Below are positions 16,777 through 26,416 of a DNA stretch of 62,503 bases, in pieces. Made by a program: the position numbers and the translations under genes. The stretch is from an uncultured Blastocatellia bacterium (lineage in GTDB: Bacteria; Acidobacteriota; Blastocatellia; Pyrinomonadales; Pyrinomonadaceae). The stretch is from the NCBI GenBank assembly GCA_946480785.1, contig CAMLLD010000035.1, positions 1 through 62,503 on the forward strand. The letters run 5' to 3'. How positions within the stretch are numbered: the first letter of the stretch is position 1; each line of letters begins with the position of its first letter. The notes beneath the pieces are model-generated. The model saw only the letters and a list, made by a program, of their open reading frames with translations, was not told the origin of the DNA and did no database searches.

Positions 16777-17756
16777 TTGCTGTCGCTCCGTTTCCGTGGT
16801 GGACGTTGCGCGATCAGGAAATGGCTCGCGGGTGCGTCGCGGGTGCCGACGTTGGACGTGTGGCAATAAGTGCAGACGAAAGCGCGGTTCTTGTCGAGCG
16901 CGTTTAGTTCATTGTTGAGATCCTGCCGCGCGCCGTCTTTGTTGTGGCATTCAGTGCAGGCGGTGATCGGCACGTCAGGCTTCAGCCCGCGCAGGGTCGC
17001 TGATTTGGTGATGTTGATGTGACAGGTCGTGCACTCACCGACGTGGTTCTTCTTCTCGCCGCCGCCTTCGTGCATGAACTTGAGCGAAATGCGCGTTGGT
17101 GCAGTTGGTGGAGCGTACGGAGTGGCGGCGAGTTTGTGACAGCCGTTGCAGTTGCTAGCAATGGGTTCCTGTGATTTCCAGTGACAGTTGAAACACGATG
17201 AGTGATCGACGGGCGCGGCTTTGAATGTTGCGGGCGGCGGGACGTATGAATCGATCCAGCCGGTTGCGGGTGGTTTGGCGACGAGCGCGGCTTGCGCATG
17301 ACAGATCGTGCAGTTGTTGAAGTTCTGCGGTGGTGGGGCGTGGGCCAACAGGACTGCACTACTCGAACTCTTCAGGCTTTTCAGTGCGATCACGTCCTGG
17401 TGTCGATCGTGCGGGAACTCGATCGTGAACTGAAAGTTTGTAGCCGGTTTGCGAAAGTCGTAACGCGCTACGTCACGCGGTGAAGTCTTTGAATGACAAA
17501 CCGTGCAGATCGGTGGCCGTGCGCCCTTGAAGAACTGCGCGCGGTGGCAGCTTACGCACGCGTCGTGATCGGGGTAGTCAACAACGTCGGGAAAGGCCGA
17601 GACTTTGGTCCAGTTCTTCGTTGGGATTTGGTGACAGGTGTTGCAGGTCAATTTGTGTTTCGGGGTTGAGTGGGAGAACTTCGTGTAGTCGACAGCCCCG
17701 TAAGCGGACCACAGACAGACATAGATGAACACGGATGTTTTAAGAAGTGTGTTCAT
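16773..17756 (-). CDS. Exported nonahaem cytochrome c (paralogue)
   Basis: A 327-residue secreted cytochrome with nine CXXCH motifs: CNTCH, CVSCH, CTVCH, CTICH, CFNCH, CNGCH, CTTCH, CTECH and CTYCH. The ATG at 17756 overlaps the stop of the preceding gene (ATGA); a GTG two codons upstream is less likely. The signal peptide is short (MNTLLKTSVFIYVCLWSAYG) and its core SVFIYVCLWS is exactly what a reversed CCACAGATGAACAC repeat encodes. After cleavage it begins AVDYTKFSHSTPKHKLTC, matching its downstream neighbour. The spacing between haem groups is irregular, with a proline-rich linker (AHAPPPQNF and GWIDSYVPPPATF) in the middle. It is an expected periplasmic electron carrier in the same operon as the other cytochromes. 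Confidence 0.88.
   Translation of the reverse strand: MNTLLKTSVFIYVCLWSAYGAVDYTKFSHSTPKHKLTCNTCHQIPTKNWTKVSAFPDVVDYPDHDACVSCHRAQFFKGARPPICTVCHSKTSPRDVARYDFRKPATNFQFTIEFPHDRHQDVIALKSLKSSSSAVLLAHAPPPQNFNNCTICHAQAALVAKPPATGWIDSYVPPPATFKAAPVDHSSCFNCHWKSQEPIASNCNGCHKLAATPYAPPTAPTRISLKFMHEGGGEKKNHVGECTTCHINITKSATLRGLKPDVPITACTECHNKDGARQDLNNELNALDKNRAFVCTYCHTSNVGTRDAPASHFLIAQRPPRKRSDSK
17708..17737 (+). repeat. Dispersed CCACAGATG repeat, copy 4 (inside a cytochrome signal peptide)
   Basis: ACCACAGACAGACATAGATG followed by AACACGGATG. The minus-strand reading encodes SVFIYVCLWS in the signal peptide of the 327-residue nonahaem cytochrome. This is the second case in adjacent genes. Confidence 0.65.
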
Positions 17757-18532
17757 TGGCACGCAGGAAGTGGTTTCTCAACAGCCACACACTTCACGAG
17801 CTTGTCTTTTCGATTTGAAATCAAGTACGGCTTCTCGCTGGCGAGATCGTCGGGTTTGATCTGAAGTTCGCAATTCCACGTCGCCAGCGTTTGGCCCAAC
17901 TCCGCCGGCACGAGGTTCGATAAGACGTAAGTCCCCGGGCCGAGATCGGTGAAATACGCCGTACCGTTGCGATCGGTCATCACCGACTGGATCGGCGCGC
18001 CGGAAGTCGTTTGCGCTTGCTTCAGCAGCGTGTCGAGCGCATCACGACGCGCGCGGTAAAAACCGTCGCGTAAATTTGGCGGCACGTTTGTCGCCAACCA
18101 CTTCAACGCCGTCGCGCCGTTACCAAACTCCTTTTCACTCACTGCCAACGCGGCCGCAAACTCGGGCACGGCTTTTGGACCTGCGACAAACTCCTGTCCA
18201 ACTTCGCGGCAATAGATCGACTCGCAGTCGCCGTCTTTCAACCAGCCAATCAGCGCGGCACTCGCGCCGTTTCGTTGGTAATAACAGTCGCGCGTCGTGA
18301 GCGGCTGTCGCTCGATCGCTTCAACCAGCGCGCGGTTTTGCTCGAGCGAGCCATGCATCAGAAAGAACCTTTTGCGCCCCAGCCCCTTCAGCGGTGCAGA
18401 ATCATTCGCCTTCACACGCACTTTTAATCGCAGCACCGCCTGCTGCGCCTGCTCCTGTGAGTATCCGATTCCCAACGGCAGCGCCGCCGCGAGTCCGAAC
18501 AGGAGAATCAATAAGGCAGTAAAGCGATTCAT
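17753..18532 (-). CDS. Secreted protein of unknown function in cytochrome operon
   Basis: A 259-residue exported protein (signal peptide MNRFTALLILLFGLAAALPLGIGYS). I do not recognise a named family. It opens with AVLRLKVRVKANDSAPLKGLGRKRFFL. It has four Cys in two close groups (DCYYQ; DCESIYC) and later two more (NCELQI; KCVAV), so disulfides are possible. A C-terminal stretch TDRNGTAYFTDLGPGTYVL looks like the end of a transthyretin/CnaB-like beta-sandwich, where prealbumin-type proteins show GxYxLS. It starts 3 bases after the GlcG-like gene stop and overlaps the nonahaem gene by four bases. It is therefore co-translated with the cytochromes and may be an accessory or assembly factor. Confidence 0.75.
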   Translation of the reverse strand: MNRFTALLILLFGLAAALPLGIGYSQEQAQQAVLRLKVRVKANDSAPLKGLGRKRFFLMHGSLEQNRALVEAIERQPLTTRDCYYQRNGASAALIGWLKDGDCESIYCREVGQEFVAGPKAVPEFAAALAVSEKEFGNGATALKWLATNVPPNLRDGFYRARRDALDTLLKQAQTTSGAPIQSVMTDRNGTAYFTDLGPGTYVLSNLVPAELGQTLATWNCELQIKPDDLASEKPYLISNRKDKLVKCVAVEKPLPACQ

Positions 18533-18535
18533 CGT

Positions 18536-20596
18536 TTAGAGATTCGGGCTGCGCGGAAACTTCAGAAACGGCAGACGCACGCCCCGCACGAAGATCTGAT
18601 CCGCACGGATATCAACCGGCGGCGAAAAACCATTCGCCCCTGCCGCCGCGATCAAATCATCCTGGTCGATCCCGTCGCCGCTGATGCCAATCGCCCCCAC
18701 CAACACACCGTTCTTATAAAGCGGCACGCTGCCGGCGAAGATCTGAATGCCGTTTGGCAGCGCCGGTATCGCCGTGCACCCTGCGACCGGCCCGCTCAAC
18801 GCTGCGAGAAAATTCGTGCGGACGAGATCCAACTGCAATCCCACATTGAAAGGACTCCAGCTAGAAATCCCAGTACTGAATGGACCAGCGGCGCTGTTAT
18901 CGATGCCGTCAGGAAAGAACGGCCGGTGCAGAAAACCGACAGCACGATCGCTGAACGCAAACGCTCCATCAAAGCGCAAACCGTCCGCAGCCGCGCGATC
19001 GACATACGCGCCGAAGCCCGCGGCTCGCAACGCACTCGCTGCATTCGCACCCGAGAAGAAAGCAGCGTTGCGCGCCTTTTGCACCGCGACGTCGTAGCCA
19101 AACACCGGCGCGTCCTGTTGGCGAAATATGCCGAGCACCACGCCCGCTGTATCGACCACTGCGATCGACACACGCGCGTTGGAGCCCAGCGGTTGGCGAA
19201 TCGCAGCGCGCGTGATGTTTGCCTGTTGCGCCGCATGCGAAATGATCGTCTGCACTTCCGCGGCGGTGAGTGCGTTGCTGCCCGGCGCGGTCCCCGCGAT
19301 GAACGGAAAGAAACGCGGACTCACTTCGCCCGCAACTCCTCCTACGACTTGCGGCACGAATTCAGAGGCCGGCGCTGGCGTGATGACCGCACCAGCGATG
19401 CTGGCAACCGTACTCGGAACGAGCGGACTCGCTACGTTTGAAAACGGCAGTCGTATGCCATCGACAAGAATCGTGTCGCCCCTAATCAAAGCAGGAGCTT
19501 CAAAGCCGCGAATGCCCGACGCGGCGATCAGTTCCTCGAACAATTGATCGTTGTCGGTCGGATCACGATCGACTGTGTACACGCCATCGCCCTCGACGCC
19601 GATACCGCCCGCCACGAGACCATCTTTGTAGATCGGCAAGCCGCCGGGATCGCCCGAGAGACCGAGCCGCGCCGAAGGCTTCTTGATGTCGCCGCACGGC
19701 AAAGAAGAGAACTGCACGCCATAGAGTGGACCACCCGCGCGGAAACTAATGCCCGGCGGAAAGTGCTCCTGAATGATGAAGCCGGCAGTCCGTGTTGAAA
19801 ACGCGTTGCCCGAGGTGCTGAAGAAGGCGGCAGTCGCAGCCTTCGCGGTGGCTGCTTCGATAGCGGGCGCCACTGTTCCTTCGAGACCCTGTCCTGCCGT
19901 GCCCACGCTGCGAATCGTTGTTGTTGCGGGCGCGCCGGTCATCGCGAAGCGGCCGAGAATATTGCCCTCACGATCGGTGATTACAATCGTCACGGGCTTG
20001 CCGAGTGACGCCGCGGCGGAAGCAGCCTGTTGCAGGATCGTCTGCACGTCGGTTGAAGTTAAGTTTGTCGCCAGGACGGATGAAGGCGGGTTGAGCGGCA
20101 AAATGGATCCGGGTGTCGGCGCGGCATTCGGATCGTCTGGTGGTCCACCTCCGACTTCACCCACACCGATCCGCACGCGGTTGCTCGCGAGTCCGTGATA
20201 ACGAATGCGGACCAGCAAGTCGCCTGTGGTGGGAAGATCGCTGCCCAAGCGAAGCACGATCGAAGTGGCCCACGGCTGGTCTGGAAGAGTGTCAACGTGC
20301 TCGACCGTAAGTTGATGGAGATTGTGATCGGCGTCTTCGGCGTCGGCCGTGACAGCGCTCGCGGTTTCACCCGACTGCAATTGCAGGTTCATCGCGAAGA
20401 GCATGATGCGCGTGGCCGGATCTGTTCCAAACGCGATCTGAGCCGTCGTGGTGAAAGGTTCGCGGCGATGGGTAACGGAGTCGAAAGCGATGGCGCGAGT
20501 TGAGTCTGCGTGACTGATCAGCACGGGAGATGTTTGTTGCGCGTGAGCCTCGACGGCCGCGAGCAGACACGCGAAGAAGATCATTCGTCGCAACAT
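18536..20596 (-). CDS. Exported protein with two GlcG/HbpS-like (DUF336) domains
   Basis: A 686-residue secreted protein (signal peptide MLRRMIFFACLLAAVEAHAQ). After an N-terminal beta-rich region (about 30-170) it has two copies of the GlcG/HbpS fold. The first is near residues 190-390 (LTSTDVQTILQQAASAAASLGKP, VTIVITDREGNILGRF) and the second near 440-680 (LTAAEVQTIISHAAQQANITRAA, RVSIAVVDTAGVVLGIF). Both end with a related block containing the phrases GIxGDG and VRLPF. HbpS-type domains bind haem and sense redox state in Streptomyces; haem binding here is an inference from family. ATG 20596 is chosen; GTG 20614 and ATG 20584 are also in frame. It is the first gene of the minus-strand cytochrome operon. 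Confidence 0.8.
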   Translation of the reverse strand: MLRRMIFFACLLAAVEAHAQQTSPVLISHADSTRAIAFDSVTHRREPFTTTAQIAFGTDPATRIMLFAMNLQLQSGETASAVTADAEDADHNLHQLTVEHVDTLPDQPWATSIVLRLGSDLPTTGDLLVRIRYHGLASNRVRIGVGEVGGGPPDDPNAAPTPGSILPLNPPSSVLATNLTSTDVQTILQQAASAAASLGKPVTIVITDREGNILGRFAMTGAPATTTIRSVGTAGQGLEGTVAPAIEAATAKAATAAFFSTSGNAFSTRTAGFIIQEHFPPGISFRAGGPLYGVQFSSLPCGDIKKPSARLGLSGDPGGLPIYKDGLVAGGIGVEGDGVYTVDRDPTDNDQLFEELIAASGIRGFEAPALIRGDTILVDGIRLPFSNVASPLVPSTVASIAGAVITPAPASEFVPQVVGGVAGEVSPRFFPFIAGTAPGSNALTAAEVQTIISHAAQQANITRAAIRQPLGSNARVSIAVVDTAGVVLGIFRQQDAPVFGYDVAVQKARNAAFFSGANAASALRAAGFGAYVDRAAADGLRFDGAFAFSDRAVGFLHRPFFPDGIDNSAAGPFSTGISSWSPFNVGLQLDLVRTNFLAALSGPVAGCTAIPALPNGIQIFAGSVPLYKNGVLVGAIGISGDGIDQDDLIAAAGANGFSPPVDIRADQIFVRGVRLPFLKFPRSPNL

Positions 20597-20609
20597 CGGC
20601 GCACAATGT

Positions 20610-20648
20610 ACCACAGATTTTTTCTGCCGAATCGGTGAAATCTGTGGT
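20610..20648. promoter_or_regulatory. Inverted repeat ACCACAGATTT...AAATCTGTGGT in a divergent promoter region
   Basis: A perfect 11-base inverted repeat (20610-20620 and 20638-20648) with a 17-base spacer lies between the divergent cytochrome operon (starts 20596) and the outer-membrane barrel gene (starts 20663). It could be an operator for a dimeric regulator. The half-site equals the start of the dispersed CCACAGATT repeat, so it could equally be two head-to-head repeat ends. Confidence in the repeat is high, in regulation low. Confidence 0.5.
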
Positions 20649-20662
20649 AAAACGCGTGGCGC

Positions 20663-22681
20663 GTGATCATCTTACTGATCGTAGCAACCGCGCTGTTACA
20701 GAGTACGGGCCAGCTTAAAGGCGTGGTCCGTTCTGCAAACGGCGCGCCCGCCCCGAACGTTACCGTCGTCGTTACTAATCAGGTCACCAGGAAAGTCGAA
20801 CGTGTTAAGACTAAAGCCGACGGCAGCTATTCGGTGAAACTACCGGCGGGTGCGTACCGGTTGAAGTTGGACCAACCGGCGGTGGCTGTGTTCGATCCGA
20901 GCAAGAACTACGGTGAGTTTGCGATCGTTCGTGGTGACGCGTTGGAGAACGTTGTCGTAGAGCCTGGAAAGGAGATCGAGGTTGAGATACGTGTTGCGGA
21001 GAGCCCAAAGGGAGGGGATTTAAGTCAGTCAAGTCGAGAGACGCCCGACCGCTGGCGCATCGAGTTTCCCGAGTACGATCGCTACGGCGACCGTGGCGCG
21101 CGCGGTCGCGATATTCCTTTCAAACGCGGACGCTGGTGGGATCCTTACAACCAGAACGTTCTGAAAGGTGACTACCCGATTCACGGCGACAAGCTCTTTA
21201 TGATCCTCACCGCCGTGAGCTCGACGAACGCAGAACAGCGTCGCGCGCCCACACCGTCAGACGTCAGCAGCGTCAATCCGGTCAGCGCCGAGTTCTTCGG
21301 CCGCCCCGAACAATTCGCTGCGGCCGAGACGTTGCAGCTCAGCTTCGAACTCTTTCACGGCGAAACGACGTTCAAGCCGCGCGACTGGGCCATCAAGTTT
21401 TCGCCTACCTTCAGCGTGCCGAATTATCTCAACGCGCGCGAGAACGGCATCGTCAACATCGACGTCCGGCGCGGCACGAACCGCACTGACTGGCACGCGT
21501 CGCTCGAAGAAGCGTTTGGCGAAGTGAAACTCTTCGACGTTGATTCCAACTACGATTTCGTTTCCGTGCGCGCGGGCATTCAGCCGTTTGTTTCCGACTT
21601 TCGCGGCTTCATCTTTTCCGACAACAATCTCGGCGCGCGCGTTTTCGGCGCGGCGGACAACAATCGCGTGCAGTTCAATGCGGCGTATTTCTCGATGCTC
21701 GAGAAGGACACGAACAGCGGCTTGAACCGCTTCGATACGCGCCATCAAAACGTTTACATCGCCAACATCTTTCGCCAGGATTTCATTCGCAAGGGCTACA
21801 CGATTCAGGGCAGCTTTCACTACAACGACGATCGCCGCAGCGTGGAATTCGATCGCAATGGGTTTCTCGTCCGGCCCGCACCGATCGGCGACGTGCGGCC
21901 ACACGCGATCGAAGTCGGGTATCTCGGGATCAGTGGTGACGGCCACCTCGGGCGTTTGAATCTCACACATTCTTACTACTTCGCATTTGGCCACGACGAG
22001 CACAATCCGATCGCCGGCCGGCGCGTGCAGGTGAGATCGAACATGGCCGCGGTTGAGGCGTCAGTTGACAGGGATTATCTAAGGTTCAAGGGCTCGTTTT
22101 TGTGGGCCCAAGGCGACAAGAATCCGACGGATGCTAAAGGCAACGGATTTGACGCGATCTTCGACGATCCGAACTTCGCCGGTGGCCAGTTTTCGTTTTG
22201 GGTGCGCAACGGAATTCGTTTGACCCAAACCGGCGTCGGCCTGGTCCAACCGAACAGTTTCCTGCCCACTCTGCGCAGCAGCAAGATCCAGGGACAGGCA
22301 AACTTCGTCAATCCCGGCATCTTCATTTACAACACCGGCGTCGACGTCGAGCTGACGCAGCGCGTGAAAGCGGTGGTGAACGTAAACTACTTGCGCTTTC
22401 ATCGCACCGAACCGCTCGAGTTGGTGCTGTTTCAGAATCACATTCGCCACGACATTGGTTTCGATTACAGTTTGGGTGTGGCCTACCGGCCGTTTCTGAT
22501 CAATAACTTCACGTTGACGTTTGGCGCTGCGGCTTTGCAGACGGGCCGTGGCTTTCGCGACATCTTTACCGACGCTTCGCGCAACTGTCCGGCCGCAGTG
22601 AGCGACTTTTGCGCTCCCGATGTGATTAATCCGAGCAAGGCGCTGTATCAGTTGTTCGGGCAAATGAAGCTCGTGTTCTAA
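20663..22681 (+). CDS. Outer-membrane beta-barrel protein with carboxypeptidase-regulatory-like N-terminus
   Basis: A 672-residue exported protein. A short signal (MIILLIVATALLQSTG) leads into a carboxypeptidase-regulatory-like beta-sandwich at about 20-110 (GVVRSANGAPAPNVTVVVTN, KADGSYSVKLPAGAYRLKL). The rest shows alternating hydrophobic strands typical of an outer-membrane barrel (for example SLGVAYRPFLINNFTLTFG) and ends in Phe (MKLVF), the signature of BAM substrates. It starts at GTG 20663 and is 6 bases upstream of the giant decahaem cytochrome. A barrel paired with a multihaem cytochrome is the architecture of porin-cytochrome electron conduits (MtrB/MtrC, PCC systems). Homology to MtrB is not visible by eye, and a TonB-type plug is not seen. 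Role as a conduit sheath is inference. Confidence 0.75.
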   Translation: MIILLIVATALLQSTGQLKGVVRSANGAPAPNVTVVVTNQVTRKVERVKTKADGSYSVKLPAGAYRLKLDQPAVAVFDPSKNYGEFAIVRGDALENVVVEPGKEIEVEIRVAESPKGGDLSQSSRETPDRWRIEFPEYDRYGDRGARGRDIPFKRGRWWDPYNQNVLKGDYPIHGDKLFMILTAVSSTNAEQRRAPTPSDVSSVNPVSAEFFGRPEQFAAAETLQLSFELFHGETTFKPRDWAIKFSPTFSVPNYLNARENGIVNIDVRRGTNRTDWHASLEEAFGEVKLFDVDSNYDFVSVRAGIQPFVSDFRGFIFSDNNLGARVFGAADNNRVQFNAAYFSMLEKDTNSGLNRFDTRHQNVYIANIFRQDFIRKGYTIQGSFHYNDDRRSVEFDRNGFLVRPAPIGDVRPHAIEVGYLGISGDGHLGRLNLTHSYYFAFGHDEHNPIAGRRVQVRSNMAAVEASVDRDYLRFKGSFLWAQGDKNPTDAKGNGFDAIFDDPNFAGGQFSFWVRNGIRLTQTGVGLVQPNSFLPTLRSSKIQGQANFVNPGIFIYNTGVDVELTQRVKAVVNVNYLRFHRTEPLELVLFQNHIRHDIGFDYSLGVAYRPFLINNFTLTFGAAALQTGRGFRDIFTDASRNCPAAVSDFCAPDVINPSKALYQLFGQMKLVF

Positions 22682-22687
22682 CCACCG

Positions 22688-25600
22688 ATGACACGTGTTG
22701 GTCTATATATGATCGCGCTGTTCGCTTTGGCCTGGCAGGGGGCGACGTCTCCAGCGCCGCAGCCGAAGGTCGAGGGCTGTGTGTCGTGTCACGGCGCGAT
22801 CGAGCCGATGCACAAGTACGGCACGACTGAGACGTTCGAGAAGTTGAAGGATGGTAAGGATGCGGTGGGGTTGAGTTGTACGGCGTGTCACGGCGGCAAT
22901 CCGGTGGCGACGACGAAAGAGGCAGCGCACGTGCAGCCGCTTTATCCGCGCGAGTGGCGGCGTGCGGGTGGTTACAGCGGCGCGAACCCCGAGCGGTCCA
23001 ACACGCTTTTGAATCGTGAGAGTTGGGAGTTTGTGCGGTTCGTTAACCCGGGTGATTTGCGGGTCGCGGCGACGACGTGTGGGAACGCGTCGTGTCATCA
23101 GATCGAAGCGAAGAACGTGTCGCGCAGCATGATGACGCACGGTGCGATGCTGTGGGGCGCGGCGCTTTATAATAACGGCAGTTTTCCGTTGAAAGATCCG
23201 CGGTTTGGGGAGAGCTACAGTGAGTCGGGTGAGCCGCAGACGTTGCTACAAACGGCATCGCCACAAGAGCGTCGCGAAAAAGGCCTGCTGGATTTTTTAG
23301 AGCCGATCCCGCGTTGGGAGATCTCGCAACCGGGAAACATTCTGCGTGTGTTCGAACGCGGCGGTAAGCGCCGGCTTGAAGTCGGGCTGCCGGACAAAGA
23401 AGAAGATCCCGGCAAGCCTGATAAGGGCTTGAGTGCGCGTGGGCTCGGCACTGCGAATCGAACCGATCCCGTCTTTCTTGGTTTGCAGAAGACGCGCCTG
23501 TTAGATCCAACGTTGAATCATCTCGGCACCAACGATCATCCTGGCGATTATCGCTCCTCCGGTTGTTCCGCGTGTCACGTGATCTACGCCAACGATCGCG
23601 ACGCCGCACATTCCGCTTTTTACAACAGCGCCGGCAACCTCGGCCGCTCGCAAACCGCCGACACGAACATCCCGAAGAATGAGTCGGGCCACCCGATCAA
23701 ACATCAGTTCACGAGCCAGATTCCCACCTCGCAGTGCATGGTCTGTCACATGCACCCGGGCACGAACATGGTCGCGAGTTATCTCGGCCTCACGTGGTGG
23801 GACAACGAAAGCGACGCCGCGAAGCTGTATCCCGTGACCCAACACGATCCGAGTCAGGACGAAGAGCAGGAGAAACTGAATCGCAATCCCGAGGCGGCGA
23901 GTCTGCGTGGCTTGTGGTCCAATCTCGATTTTCTGAAAGACACGGGCACGCCGGAGTTCAACGCGCTCTTGCGCAATGTGCAGTTTGCGGATTCGCACGG
24001 GCACGGCTGGCTGTTTCGCAAAGTTTACAAGCGCGATCGCAAGGGCAACCTGCTCGATGCTGAAGACAAGATCATTGCGCCCGACGATCCGGCGAAGTTC
24101 AGCAAGGCCGTGCATCTTGACGACATTCATCTCGAGCGCGGGATGCACTGCGTCGATTGTCACTTCCGCCAGGACTCGCACGGCGACGGCAATCTCTACA
24201 ACGAGCCGCGCGCGGCCATCGAGATCACGTGCGAAGATTGCCACGGCTCGATCAAACAGAAGGCGACGCTCTTTACGTCTGGTCCAGCGGCTGCTGTTTT
24301 ATCTGGCGCTGCGGCCGAGCGTCGCAAGTCGCAGAACCAACCTTTGACTGGTCAGGATCTGATGCGCATTCGCGTGCGCGACGCAGAAGGGACGCGTATC
24401 CCGCTCTTCCAGCGCGTGACGCGCGATCGCAAACGCAAAGACGAGAACGGCCGCGAGGTCGATCTTAAAGCGGGCGACATTATGCAGAACTCGATGGTCG
24501 TGCCCGGGCGCTGGTGGCGCGTGCCGCAGACGCTCGACACGATCACGCCGGGCGCTCGCGATTTTAATGAGAAGTCGCGCTATGCGAAAACGATTCGCAA
24601 AGACAACAAGACGTGGGGCGATGTGCCCGCGAACACGAACGAGTTGGCCCATCGCGACAGCGACATGACGTGCGTGTCGTGTCATTCGTCGTGGATGACG
24701 AGCTGTTTTGGTTGTCATCTCTCGATGCAGGCGAATCGCAAGATGCCGAACCGGCATAACGAAGGCGGCGACTCGCGCAACTATACGCAATACAACTTTC
24801 AGGTGCTGCGCGACGACGTTTTCATGTTGGGCCGTGACGGCACGGTGACGGGAAATCGTGTCGCGCCGGTGCGCTCGTCTTCGGCGATTCTCGTGAGCTC
24901 GCAAAACCAGAACCGTGAGTGGATCTACTCGCAACAGCAGACGATCTCGGCGGAAGGTTTTGCGGGTCAGTCATTCAACACGCACGTGCCGCACACGGTG
25001 CGCGCGAAGGAAACAAAGGGCTGCAGCGATTGCCATGTGTCTGAAAAGAACGACAACAACGCGTGGCTCGCGCAGTTGCTGTTGCAGGGTACCAACTTCG
25101 TCAACTTCATGGGGCGATATGTTTATGTTGCTGCGGATGATGCGCTGGAAGTAGTGGCCGCGACGGAGCAGACGGAACCGCAGGCGGTGATGGGCAGCAC
25201 GTTGCAGTGGATTGCGTATCCGTCGAATTTCCAAAAGTTCGTGAACGGCGGCCGGGAGTTGAAGACGGTTTACGAGCACAAGGGCAATCCGCGTGTGTTG
25301 CAGGTGCAGTTGCGTGGTGAGTATGCGTACGTCGCGGCGGGCGAGGGCGGGTTGCGTGTTTACGACGTGGCGCAGATCGATCAGAAAGGATTTTCGGAGC
25401 GGATCACGACCGCGCCGGTATCGCGGTTTGGGCAGAAGTTTTGGGTGAAGACCAAGTATGCAACCGCAGTGGCCGCGCCGACGACGCTCGCGGTCGATCC
25501 CGCACGCACGCGCCGCGCCGAGAATGAAGAGCAATCGATTCATCCGCTTTACGGTTATTTGTATGTGGCCGATAAATACGAAGGATTGATCGTTGTAAAC

Positions 25601-26416
25601 GCCGCGACGTTGTTGGACGGTGATCCGTTGAACAACTATCTCAAACGCGCTGGACCGGCTTTCAATCCCGGTGGCGCGCTGAGCGGCGCAAACAACATCA
25701 CGATCGCGGGCACTTACGCCTACATCACGACCGACACCGCCCTTGTGATCGTCAACATCAACGATCCGCTAGCGCCACGTATCATCAGCCAAATCCCTCT
25801 GAAACAACCTCGCGCGATCGCGATCCAGTTCCGGTACGCGTTCGTCGTCGACGCCGAAGGTCTGAAAGTCGTCGACATCACGTCACCAGAACAAGCTCAA
25901 CTCGTCGCCAACGCTTTCGTTCCACTCGCCGATGCGCACGATGTTTACGTCGCCCGCACTTACGCTTACGTCGCGAACGGAAAAGACGGGGTCGCCATCA
26001 TCGACGTCGAACAACCTGAACACCCGCGCTTGGACCAAACGTTCAACGCCGGTGGCCACCTCAACGACGTGCACCAGGTGAAGATAGCGATGACTAACGC
26101 GAGCCTGTTCGCTTATGTCGCCGATGGGAAAAACGGCTTGCGCATCCTGCAACTCACATCACCCGAGACGATGCCCGAATACGCGGGCTTCAGCCCACGC
26201 CCGCGCCCCGAGCTAATCGCGACCTTCAAAACCAAAGGCGACGCCCTCGCCATCTCAAAACCCCTCGATCGCGATCGCGCCGTTGACGAGAGCGGCAACC
26301 AAATTTCCGTCTTCGGCCGCCGCGGCGCCCGCCCGTTTACGTTGAGCGAAATGATGCGCCTGCTCAGAACCAACGACGGCAAGGGCGAGTGGTTTACGGT
26401 AAAAGATCGGAACTAA
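22688..26416 (+). CDS. Giant decahaem cytochrome c with LVIVD-type beta-propeller C-terminus
   Basis: A 1242-residue exported protein (signal peptide [20 protein letters not shown]). The N-terminal 800 residues carry nine CXXCH motifs (CVSCH, CTACH, CSACH, CMVCH, CVDCH, CEDCH, CVSCH, CFGCH, CSDCH) and one CX3CH (CGNASCH, near residue 137). The C-terminal part (about 860-1190) has at least six repeats of about 45 residues of the LVIVD kind: [78 protein letters not shown] and [16 protein letters not shown]. They are predicted to form a beta-propeller. The gene directly follows the outer-membrane barrel, so a cell-surface terminal reductase or oxidase is plausible. Large, uninterrupted, no frameshift seen. 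Confidence 0.87.
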   Translation: MTRVGLYMIALFALAWQGATSPAPQPKVEGCVSCHGAIEPMHKYGTTETFEKLKDGKDAVGLSCTACHGGNPVATTKEAAHVQPLYPREWRRAGGYSGANPERSNTLLNRESWEFVRFVNPGDLRVAATTCGNASCHQIEAKNVSRSMMTHGAMLWGAALYNNGSFPLKDPRFGESYSESGEPQTLLQTASPQERREKGLLDFLEPIPRWEISQPGNILRVFERGGKRRLEVGLPDKEEDPGKPDKGLSARGLGTANRTDPVFLGLQKTRLLDPTLNHLGTNDHPGDYRSSGCSACHVIYANDRDAAHSAFYNSAGNLGRSQTADTNIPKNESGHPIKHQFTSQIPTSQCMVCHMHPGTNMVASYLGLTWWDNESDAAKLYPVTQHDPSQDEEQEKLNRNPEAASLRGLWSNLDFLKDTGTPEFNALLRNVQFADSHGHGWLFRKVYKRDRKGNLLDAEDKIIAPDDPAKFSKAVHLDDIHLERGMHCVDCHFRQDSHGDGNLYNEPRAAIEITCEDCHGSIKQKATLFTSGPAAAVLSGAAAERRKSQNQPLTGQDLMRIRVRDAEGTRIPLFQRVTRDRKRKDENGREVDLKAGDIMQNSMVVPGRWWRVPQTLDTITPGARDFNEKSRYAKTIRKDNKTWGDVPANTNELAHRDSDMTCVSCHSSWMTSCFGCHLSMQANRKMPNRHNEGGDSRNYTQYNFQVLRDDVFMLGRDGTVTGNRVAPVRSSSAILVSSQNQNREWIYSQQQTISAEGFAGQSFNTHVPHTVRAKETKGCSDCHVSEKNDNNAWLAQLLLQGTNFVNFMGRYVYVAADDALEVVAATEQTEPQAVMGSTLQWIAYPSNFQKFVNGGRELKTVYEHKGNPRVLQVQLRGEYAYVAAGEGGLRVYDVAQIDQKGFSERITTAPVSRFGQKFWVKTKYATAVAAPTTLAVDPARTRRAENEEQSIHPLYGYLYVADKYEGLIVVNAATLLDGDPLNNYLKRAGPAFNPGGALSGANNITIAGTYAYITTDTALVIVNINDPLAPRIISQIPLKQPRAIAIQFRYAFVVDAEGLKVVDITSPEQAQLVANAFVPLADAHDVYVARTYAYVANGKDGVAIIDVEQPEHPRLDQTFNAGGHLNDVHQVKIAMTNASLFAYVADGKNGLRILQLTSPETMPEYAGFSPRPRPELIATFKTKGDALAISKPLDRDRAVDESGNQISVFGRRGARPFTLSEMMRLLRTNDGKGEWFTVKDRN

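Noticed and set aside
20660..22681. TonB-dependent receptor
   Set aside because: It has a carboxypeptidase-regulatory-like domain and a C-terminal Phe but no plug domain or TonB box that I can see.
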